7,106 nucleotides of DNA from Actinomycetes bacterium (GTDB taxonomy: Bacteria > Actinomycetota > Acidimicrobiia > Spongiisociales > UBA5794), in contig JAMBLL010000227.1 in the NCBI GenBank assembly GCA_023336765.1, forward strand, positions 1-7,106, read 5' to 3'. This document shows, piece by piece, positions 1 to 5,197 of the stretch. Every line of letters starts with the position of its first letter. The first letter of the stretch is position 1. A model generated the notes under the pieces. That model saw nothing but the letters and a program-made list of their open reading frames with translations. It did no database searches and was not told where the DNA came from. A program made the translations under genes and the position numbers.

Positions 1-980
1 ACCCTGGAAAGCTCCGACGCGATGGCGTACGTGAGTTGCATCGTGAACCTGGCGAATGTCGCCATGGACCCGGACAGGTCGCACAGCACAACGATCTCAG
101 GCTTCGACACCCTGGGCTGTTTGAACTGTGGTTCGAGAAGCACTCCCCCATGACCCAGCGACCGACGGATCGTCCTTCTGACATCAAGCCTTCCCGATCT
201 CCCGTGTTTGCGCCTCTGGGACAGCCGTGTCGCGAGTTTCCTGGCAAGAGGCGCGATGGCCTTTTCGACCTCAGCGATCTCAGCCCTGGTCGCATGCATG
301 AGATCGATGTCCTCCACAAGGGGGAGCCTGCGCGATGCGGCCACCTGTTGGGCACCCCGATCCTCAACGAGACGTGCTGTCACCTCACGTTCGAGTTCAT
401 CACGCACTTCTTGGAACAGCCGATCCGCCTCGTCCTGATGAAGCCTCTGATCCACCTCGCTGCTCGGTTCTGACAGAACGATGGCTGCGAGCAGTCGAGC
501 CATAAGAGCATCGGAATCGATCCTCTTGAGCACCCGGTACGTGTAGTACCTGCCCCCAACAGGCCTCCCCGGTTGCATTCCGGCGTATCGGGTCACCGCT
601 CTTGAGATGAGCATGCGGAGCCGATCCCTGTCACCTCGTGTCAGGGCTTCCACCAGGCCATCCAACAGGTCGTTGTCCGGCCCGGACTCGCCGCCCGATC
701 CAGAAGTCCCCGATTCGCCAGCGACAGCGTCTGGGCCCTCTTCGTCGTCTTGAGTGTCCATCCGGGATGCAAGCCCAAAGAACACGTCGAAGGCGGCATC
801 GAAAGCCGGGTAGTGTCTTGCGTTCTTGATCAGCGTCGCACCGAGCGTTGCCCTGAGGTTGACAGGGTCGCTGAGATCTGTGTACTCGAGCGCTGAGGCG
901 GCATCGATGACCTCGACCATCGACACGGGGATCCCCATCGTTCGAAGTTCGTCTGCGAAATCTGTCAGTGACGCAAGCAC
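1..980 (-). CDS. CoxE-like VWA domain protein, C-terminus cut by window edge
   Basis: The open frame starts at a GTG at 980-978 and stays open to base 1, giving 326 whole codons with the C-terminus missing. The N-terminus (LTDFADELRTMGIPVS, residues 5-20) resembles the start of CoxE-like proteins, which supports this GTG. No clear Shine-Dalgarno is visible, but the start lies 7 nt after the moxR stop, so translation is probably coupled. Residues about 76-105 are a low-complexity acidic and Gly/Ser linker. Residues about 180-260 are charged and probably helical. The segment VRRTIRRSLGHGG (268-280) leads into the VWA strand VVLCDLSGSM (297-306). D301, S303 and S305 there form the DxSxS part of a metal-ion-dependent adhesion site. 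VWA proteins of this family work with MoxR ATPases (CoxD/CoxE, RavA/ViaA) in maturing or remodelling enzyme complexes. The client here is unknown. There is no signal peptide or membrane segment in the visible part, so it is probably cytoplasmic. Confidence 0.88.
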   Translation of the reverse strand, partial: MLASLTDFADELRTMGIPVSMVEVIDAASALEYTDLSDPVNLRATLGATLIKNARHYPAFDAAFDVFFGLASRMDTQDDEEGPDAVAGESGTSGSGGESGPDNDLLDGLVEALTRGDRDRLRMLISRAVTRYAGMQPGRPVGGRYYTYRVLKRIDSDALMARLLAAIVLSEPSSEVDQRLHQDEADRLFQEVRDELEREVTARLVEDRGAQQVAASRRLPLVEDIDLMHATRAEIAEVEKAIAPLARKLATRLSQRRKHGRSGRLDVRRTIRRSLGHGGVLLEPQFKQPRVSKPEIVVLCDLSGSMATFARFTMQLTYAIASELSR

Positions 981-987
981 GCTGCCG

Positions 988-1863
988 CTACACCATGTCG
1001 GTGAGCTCCAGCGAGAGCTCCTTGGCGACCTTGTCTATGTCAGCCTGGTACTTGAGCAGGACGTTCAGTGTTGACGCAAGGGAGTCATCGTCGAGGTCCT
1101 CGATACCCAGGGCGATCAACGTGCGCGCCCAGTCGATCGTCTCGGAGACAGACGGGGACTTTCGTGTGGGAACGTTCCTGATCGTCGCAACGGTACGGGC
1201 GACCTTGTCAGCGAGCGCCTCTGGCAGTTCAGGAACCCTGGCGGCGAGGATGGCGCGTTCTCGTTCGACGCTCGGATACGGCACATGGAGGAAGAGACAC
1301 CGTCGCTTCAGAGCCTCGGACAGCTCACGCGTGTTGTTCGACGTCAGTACCACGATCGGCTTCGATACCGCGGTGATCGTGCCAAGCTCCGGGATCGTCA
1401 CCTGGAACGCATCGAGGATCTCGAGTAGCAGCGCCTCGGTCTCGACCTCGACCCTGTCAACCTCATCGATGAGCAACACAACGGACTTCGGAGAGCGTAT
1501 GGCAGCCAGCAGAGGTCGTTCAAGCAAGAAGGCCTCCGAGAAGATGTCTCCCTCGAGGTCATCCCACGATGCCCCCTCATCTGCCTGAAGCCGCAGCAAC
1601 TGCTTGTGATAGTCCCACTCGTAGAGAGCCTTTGCCTCGTCAAGCCCCTCGTAGCACTGGAGCCTCACCAGTCGTCTCCCTGTTGCCTCTGCCACGGCAA
1701 GGGCGAGCGCTGTCTTGCCGACCCCCGCAGGACCCTCGGCGAGTATCGGCTTGTCAAGGCGATCTGCGAGGAAGACGATCTGAGCGATTCTGGCATCGGC
1801 GAGATACCCGACACGTTCGAGGTCGTCGGCAACGGATGATGGCTCGTCCCAGGAAGTCGTCAT
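988..1863 (-). CDS. MoxR-family AAA+ ATPase (CoxD-like)
   Basis: A 291-residue protein, typical in length for MoxR ATPases. Walker A is GPAGVGKT (44-51), Walker B is VVLLIDE (128-134), sensor 1 is the Asn pair in TSNNTRE (N176/N177), and R187/R188 are arginine-finger candidates. The segment CYEGLDEAKALYEWDY (70-85) is typical of MoxR proteins that pair with CoxE-type VWA proteins, as I remember the family. I chose the ATG at 1863, 22 nt past the proB stop. The frame is open upstream to an ATG at 1941, but that would add 26 residues overlapping the end of proB and lacking similarity to the family. There is no obvious Shine-Dalgarno, so it probably depends on readthrough from proB. As an ATP-driven hexameric remodeller it should act on a substrate presented by the VWA partner encoded next. 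No metallo-enzyme client is visible in the window. Confidence 0.92.
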   Translation of the reverse strand: MTTSWDEPSSVADDLERVGYLADARIAQIVFLADRLDKPILAEGPAGVGKTALALAVAEATGRRLVRLQCYEGLDEAKALYEWDYHKQLLRLQADEGASWDDLEGDIFSEAFLLERPLLAAIRSPKSVVLLIDEVDRVEVETEALLLEILDAFQVTIPELGTITAVSKPIVVLTSNNTRELSEALKRRCLFLHVPYPSVERERAILAARVPELPEALADKVARTVATIRNVPTRKSPSVSETIDWARTLIALGIEDLDDDSLASTLNVLLKYQADIDKVAKELSLELTDMV

Positions 1864-1885
1864 GACACCAGCGTAGCCACGGACA

Positions 1886-2998
1886 TCACCGGCGGTTCGC
1901 GTTGAAGACAACAAGGTCGTCGCGATGGATGACCTCGCCACCGATAGCGGAACTGTGCGAACCGATCGCCTCGGCGAGTTCTTTCGACGACAGCCTCACA
2001 AGACCCCTGCCGAGGATGCTCCCATCATCATCAGCAACCTCAACAGCACGCTCCCGATCGAAAGATCCCGACACCGATGTCACACCAACGGCAAGCAACG
2101 ACCTGCCATCGAGGGACAGCGCCCTCACAGCGCCCTCATCGATGGTGAGGGTCCCGGCAGTAGCCACACCAAAAGCGATCCAGAGCTTCCTGGCAGACAA
2201 CGCCCTCGTTCGAGGTGCAATCCACGTTCCAATGACGTCTCCCCCGACCGCCCTGCGCACTCCATCACGAGCGCTGCTCGCAGCGATCACCGTCGGGATT
2301 CCCGAGAACGCCGCCATCCGTGCAGCAACGATCTTCGTTCCGACGCCCCCGCTCCCCACTGCACCCCTGGTTGTTGTCGCCTCGAGCCGATCCAGGATCG
2401 TATCGGAGTGCTCGACCGCTGCGAGGAGCTCAGCTGAGTCAGACACCCGAGGATCGTCCGAATACAGTCCGTCGGTATCTGTCAGGATCACGAGCATCCC
2501 TGCAGAAACCAGATGAGCGGTCATCGCGGCCAACTGATCGTTATCGCCCAGACGCACCTCGTCGACTGCAACAGTGTCGTTCTCGTTCACGATCGGGACA
2601 ACGCCGTGCGACAGCATCCCTGAGAGGGCCGATCGGGCATTGAGATACTGTGTACGCGAGCCGAGAACATCCTTGGTCAACAGCACCTGGCCAACCTGGA
2701 TGCCCCGACGTTGGAATGCCTCACCATAACTGGCCATGAGGCTCATCTGGCCAACGGCCGCGCAGACCTGCAGATCCGAAATACCGGTTGGGCGGCCGCT
2801 GAAACCAAGGCTTGCGAAGCCTGCCGCTATGGCACCCGAACTGACGAGGATGGGAGCATGGCCCTGACCTGCGAGAGCCACCATCTGACGCACAATTGCA
2901 TCGACCCTCTCTTCGTCGATACGACCGGACGCACCGGTCAGACTCGAAGACCCGACCTTGACGACAACGGGGGTGCCGGTCTCGGCCGGATGCCTCAT
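1886..2998 (-). CDS. proB: Glutamate 5-kinase (EC 2.7.2.11)
   Basis: Catalyses ATP-dependent phosphorylation of L-glutamate to glutamyl 5-phosphate, the first committed step of proline synthesis, in the cytoplasm. The 370-residue length is that of the two-domain form. The amino-acid-kinase domain carries VVKVGSSSL (12-20), SSGAIAAG (53-60), the substrate-binding NENDTV (138-143), GDND (151-154), LTDTDGLY (172-179) and GGVGTK (217-222). A C-terminal PUA domain starts near ALSARKLW (266-273) and runs to the end. The ATG overlaps the obg stop in ATGA (4 nt), so translation is coupled to obg. A weak GGAAG lies 7 nt upstream of the start. The family is feedback-inhibited by proline through the kinase domain. 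That is known for relatives and is not shown here. The partner gene proA is not in the window; the next genes are moxR and a VWA gene instead. Confidence 0.97.
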   Translation of the reverse strand: MRHPAETGTPVVVKVGSSSLTGASGRIDEERVDAIVRQMVALAGQGHAPILVSSGAIAAGFASLGFSGRPTGISDLQVCAAVGQMSLMASYGEAFQRRGIQVGQVLLTKDVLGSRTQYLNARSALSGMLSHGVVPIVNENDTVAVDEVRLGDNDQLAAMTAHLVSAGMLVILTDTDGLYSDDPRVSDSAELLAAVEHSDTILDRLEATTTRGAVGSGGVGTKIVAARMAAFSGIPTVIAASSARDGVRRAVGGDVIGTWIAPRTRALSARKLWIAFGVATAGTLTIDEGAVRALSLDGRSLLAVGVTSVSGSFDRERAVEVADDDGSILGRGLVRLSSKELAEAIGSHSSAIGGEVIHRDDLVVFNANRR

Positions 2999-4266
2999 AG
3001 GTAGTCTTCCGGATCCACCTCGAGGTCGGGGTCGAAGGTGAACACGATCGATCCGATGCGCACATCGTCGCCAGACTCAGCACCCGCAGCTATCAGACCG
3101 TCGACGATTCCCGATTCCACGAGACGCTTCGCAACGAAATCTACAGCGTCGGGGTCCGTGAGATCCGAGAGGTTGACTGCGCGGATCGCTGCGGTCCCCT
3201 CCACAACCCATTCACCGCCGTCACGGCGAATCGTGAAGTCATCACGCAATGGCCTGTGGAGGATGAAGCCCTCCATCGCAGGTGTTTCGCGTTCGACCTG
3301 GTCAACTTCCTCAGCGATCGCGTACATGAGGTCATCAATACCGTCGCCGGTCAGCGCGGAGATCACGTGCACATCGTCGTCGAGTCCAAGAGCACCGATG
3401 GACTCCTCTTCGAGGAGTTCTGACTTTGACACGGCAACAACGATGCGCCTTGCCCGCAGCGCCGGGTCGTGACGCTCGAGTTCGGCAAGGAGGACCTCCA
3501 ACTGACGAGCAGGAGAATCCGTCTGGAGCGAGGAAGGATCAACAAGCACAACGAGAACTCGTGCCCGTTCGGTGTGGCGTAGGAAGTCGTGACCAAGTCC
3601 TCTCCCCTCCGCAGCGCCCTCGATGAGCCCTGGGATATCTGCAAGAACGATCTCGCGGTCGCCGACCGATACCACGCCGAGGTTCGGTGTGAGCGTCGTG
3701 AACGGGTAATCAGCGATCTTCGGCTTGGCGGCGGATACCGTTGCGATCAACGTCGACTTTCCAGCATTCGGGTAGCCGATGAGTGCAGCGTCGGCGAGGA
3801 GTTTGAGCTCGAGTGTGACCTCGACGTCCTCGCCGTACTCCCCTTGCTCAGCGAATGTCGGTGCTCTGCGTTCAGGTGACACGAAAGCAGCGTTGCCCCT
3901 GCCACCCTTGCCCCCGCGTGCGACATAGAGTTCCTGGTCAACCTCGACCAGGTCAGCGAGAGTGATCCCGGATTTGTCTCTGACCACGGTCCCAACAGGG
4001 ACGGGCAGAATGAGGTCTTCACCTCGCTTGCCGTGCTTCGAATCACCCTCCCCGTGGGTTCCGGCAAGGGCTTTCCAGTCGGGGTGGTGGGCATAGCGAA
4101 GCAGAGTCGGCACATTGGGATCTGCAACAAGGACGACGTTCCCCCCGGATCCGCCAGAGCCACCATTCGGCTTGCCCTTCGGGAGACCTTTCCGACGCAG
4201 GAATGCAGAAACACCGGCACCACCGCTGCCACCCCTAGCCCTGAGCGTCACACTGTCTACGAACAT
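2995..4266 (-). CDS. obg: Obg family ribosome-assembly GTPase
   Basis: A 423-residue GTPase that binds the 50S subunit late in assembly and links ribosome maturation to GTP and ppGpp levels. The order is a glycine-rich Obg fold (1-158), the G domain (about 160-325) and a C-terminal OCT domain (about 344-412, EWVVEGTAAIRAVNL onward). The OCT domain is found in Actinobacteria and Firmicutes but not in E. coli ObgE. G1 is GYPNAGKS (164-171), switch I includes DYPFTTLTPN (186-195), G3 is DIPG (210-213) and G5 is SAL (303-305). G4, usually NKxD, reads SKSE (280-283), which is unusual. The start MFVDSVTLRARGG is the standard family start, so ATG 4266 is secure even though no Shine-Dalgarno precedes it: the upstream bases are CTTCCTCAT, after a heptamer array. 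The 3' end overlaps proB by 4 nt. Confidence 0.98.
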   Translation of the reverse strand: MFVDSVTLRARGGSGGAGVSAFLRRKGLPKGKPNGGSGGSGGNVVLVADPNVPTLLRYAHHPDWKALAGTHGEGDSKHGKRGEDLILPVPVGTVVRDKSGITLADLVEVDQELYVARGGKGGRGNAAFVSPERRAPTFAEQGEYGEDVEVTLELKLLADAALIGYPNAGKSTLIATVSAAKPKIADYPFTTLTPNLGVVSVGDREIVLADIPGLIEGAAEGRGLGHDFLRHTERARVLVVLVDPSSLQTDSPARQLEVLLAELERHDPALRARRIVVAVSKSELLEEESIGALGLDDDVHVISALTGDGIDDLMYAIAEEVDQVERETPAMEGFILHRPLRDDFTIRRDGGEWVVEGTAAIRAVNLSDLTDPDAVDFVAKRLVESGIVDGLIAAGAESGDDVRIGSIVFTFDPDLEVDPEDYL

Positions 4267-4274
4267 ATGAGGAA

Positions 4275-4309
4275 GCTAACAGCCATCAGCCATCAGCCAT
4301 CAGCCAGAG
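4275..4309 (-). repeat. 7-bp tandem repeat array between rpmA and obg
   Basis: On the coding strand five consecutive 7-mers read CTCTGGC, TGATGGC, TGATGGC, TGATGGC and TGTTAGC: three identical copies with one degenerate copy on each side. The array fills most of the 50-nt gap between the rpmA stop and the obg start and ends 8 nt before the obg ATG. An imperfect inverted repeat (gaagctaac at 4272-4280 and gctagccttc at 4316-4325, allowing one bulge and one G-U pair) could close the array into a loop. The period and core GCTGATG match the other heptamer arrays in this window. Confidence 0.9.
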
Positions 4310-4316
4310 GCAGGAG

Positions 4317-4571
4317 CTAGCCTTCTAGGAGTACAGATACTTGGCGGCGGCCGCGTTTGGAGCCGTACTTGACGGTTCCCTCTTTGAGTGCGTACAACGT
4401 GTCGTCACCACCACGGCCGACATTGTCACCCGGGTGAATGCGTGTGCCTCGTTGACGAACGATAATGGCGCCAGCGTTCACGATCTGGCCATCGAAGACC
4501 TTGGGTCCCAGACGCTTTGCCTGTGAGTCGCGACCGTTTCGCGATGAACCGCTTGCTTTGGTTTTGGACAT
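4317..4571 (-). CDS. rpmA: 50S ribosomal protein L27
   Basis: An 84-residue L27, full length for the family. It binds 23S rRNA, with its N-terminal tail reaching the peptidyl-transferase centre. The signature GAIIVRQRGTRIHPG is at 34-48, and SSRNGRDS (9-16) and VGRGGDDTLYALKEG (51-65) are typical. The first residues are MSKTKASG where most bacteria have MAHKKGGG. The tail is the usual length and lacks the Firmicutes cleavable extension. A strong AAGGAGG at 4585-4579 inside the end of rplU is spaced 7 nt from the ATG, which confirms the start. The rplU stop and this ATG are only 2 nt apart, so the two proteins are made together. Confidence 0.98.
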   Translation of the reverse strand: MSKTKASGSSRNGRDSQAKRLGPKVFDGQIVNAGAIIVRQRGTRIHPGDNVGRGGDDTLYALKEGTVKYGSKRGRRQVSVLLEG

Positions 4572-4573
4572 CG

Positions 4574-4939
4574 CTACGCCTCCTTGGTGGCTTTGGACGA
4601 CTCGGCTTTCGCCTTCTTCTTCTTCTTCGTGGCACCAGCGCTGATGGCTGTGACCTTGATCCTCGAGTACTTCTGGCGATGGCCATGGCGCCTGCGATAG
4701 CCGGTCTTGTTCTTGTACTTGAAGATGTTGATCTTCGGGCCCTTGCTATCACCGATGACCTCCACGGTCACGGATGCCTTGCCGAGCGCCTTCGTGCCTG
4801 CAATCACCGAGCCGTCATCGTTGACGATGAGCAGCGGGGTGTATGACACTGTGTCGGTGTTCTTGATGAGTTCCACATCGAGCACATCGCCCTCGTGGAC
4901 CTTTGCCTGCTTCCCGCCGGCACGGATGATCGCGTACAT
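4574..4939 (-). CDS. rplU: 50S ribosomal protein L21
   Basis: A 121-residue L21, which binds 23S rRNA in the 50S subunit. The start MYAIIRAGGKQ is the usual one. The RNA-binding signature is IFKYKNKTGYRRRHGHRQKY (72-91), followed by SRIKV. L21 is typically about 103 residues; the extra C-terminus here is a lysine/alanine-rich tail (about 104-121, including five lysines in a row), as seen in several actinobacterial-type L21 proteins. GAGG stands only 3 nt before the ATG, a rather close Shine-Dalgarno. It is the first gene after a candidate promoter and a structured leader, so it probably begins the rplU-rpmA-obg-proB-moxR-VWA transcript, with possible readthrough from rne. Confidence 0.98.
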   Translation of the reverse strand: MYAIIRAGGKQAKVHEGDVLDVELIKNTDTVSYTPLLIVNDDGSVIAGTKALGKASVTVEVIGDSKGPKINIFKYKNKTGYRRRHGHRQKYSRIKVTAISAGATKKKKKAKAESSKATKEA

Positions 4940-4963
4940 AATCCTCAGGTAATCTCTTGAAAT

Positions 4964-4985
4964 GTCGGAAACCCTGTTTTCCGAC
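4964..4985 (-). promoter_or_regulatory. rplU leader hairpin next to the start
   Basis: A perfect 8-bp stem, GTCGGAAA paired with TTTCCGAC, around a 6-nt loop (coding strand ACAGGG). It lies 24 nt upstream of the rplU ATG, inside the leader made from the candidate promoter at 5021-5029. There is no T-run after it, so it is not a terminator. Some bacteria regulate L21 operons through structured mRNA leaders; whether this hairpin does so is inference. Confidence 0.55.
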
Positions 4986-4992
4986 GCGGTGC

Positions 4993-5015
4993 GGCAGCTC
5001 CATGTGGGAGGTGCC
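4993..5015 (-). promoter_or_regulatory. First rplU leader hairpin, at the expected 5' end
   Basis: GGCA-CTCC-type stem of 4+4 bp broken by one mismatch (4993-4996 with 5012-5015, and 4998-5001 with 5007-5010) with a 5-nt loop. It falls at the predicted 5' end of a transcript started from the extended -10 at 5021-5026. It could protect the 5' end or form part of an L21-type leader. This is a fold seen by eye and its energy was not calculated. Confidence 0.35.
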
Positions 5016-5020
5016 TCGTG

Positions 5021-5029
5021 AGTGTACCA
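5021..5029 (-). promoter_or_regulatory. Candidate extended -10 promoter for the rplU operon
   Basis: The coding strand reads TGGTACACT: TACACT preceded by TG at the extended -10 spacing. No good TTGACA lies 17 nt upstream; that position falls inside the heptamer array at 5027-5061. Transcription would start near 5013 and give a leader of about 75 nt with two hairpins. The rne candidate promoter at 7038-7046 has the same form. Confidence 0.45.
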
Positions 5030-5061
5030 CCGCTGTCCGCCTTCCGCTCACCGCATTCCGT
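5027..5061 (-). repeat. Degenerate heptamer array upstream of rplU
   Basis: On the minus strand five consecutive 7-mers read ACGGAAT, GCGGTGA, GCGGAAG, GCGGACA and GCGGTGG, then run straight into TACACT of the candidate promoter. The GCGG core repeats in exact 7-nt register while the other three positions vary. It is the inverted partner of the array at 5165-5192, sharing a perfect 10-bp inverted repeat (ccgcattccg at 5051-5060, cggaatgcgg at 5180-5189). Confidence 0.75.
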
Positions 5062-5105
5062 CGGAGACGTCTGGCTCGGCTGCATCGACGGAAACACCGA
5101 CAGAA

Positions 5106-5126
5106 ATCCCCTCAGACTGTAGGGAT
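5106..5126 (-). terminator. Weak terminator-like hairpin downstream of rne
   Basis: The coding strand reads ATCCCT, an 8-nt loop, then AGGGGAT and TTCTGT: a stem of about 6 bp with one bulged G and a poor T-run. The loop itself contains a CAG-T-CTG dyad. It lies about 70-90 nt after the rne stop and before the rplU promoter. It could partly end the rne transcript, but it is weak and readthrough into rplU is likely. Confidence 0.3.
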
Positions 5127-5164
5127 GATATCGGGAACGCCTAAGACCGTCGTTTGGTTGTCTG

Positions 5165-5192
5165 GCAGATAGCGGACGGCGGAATGCGGATA
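5165..5192 (+). repeat. Degenerate heptamer array downstream of rne
   Basis: On the plus strand four consecutive 7-mers read GCAGATA, GCGGACG, GCGGAAT and GCGGATA, followed by GC. It begins 5 nt beyond the rne stop codon. It is opposite in orientation to the array at 5027-5061, so in an rne readthrough transcript the two could pair across about 100 nt. Confidence 0.72.
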
Positions 5193-5197
5193 GCTCC

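Noticed and set aside
968..1588. Long plus-strand open frame (206 codons) opposite moxR
   Set aside because: It is serine- and arginine-rich, antisense to a well-supported gene and typical of GC-rich shadow frames; other plus-strand frames opposite obg, proB and rne were dropped for the same reason.
1864..1941. Upstream extension of the MoxR protein to an ATG at 1941
   Set aside because: The 26 extra residues overlap the end of proB and do not resemble MoxR N-termini, while the ATG at 1863 gives the expected family length.
4616..4630. Repeated cttctt run in rplU as a slippage or frameshift site
   Set aside because: It simply encodes the lysine tail of L21 (AAG codons), the frame is intact on both sides and such tails are common in this protein.
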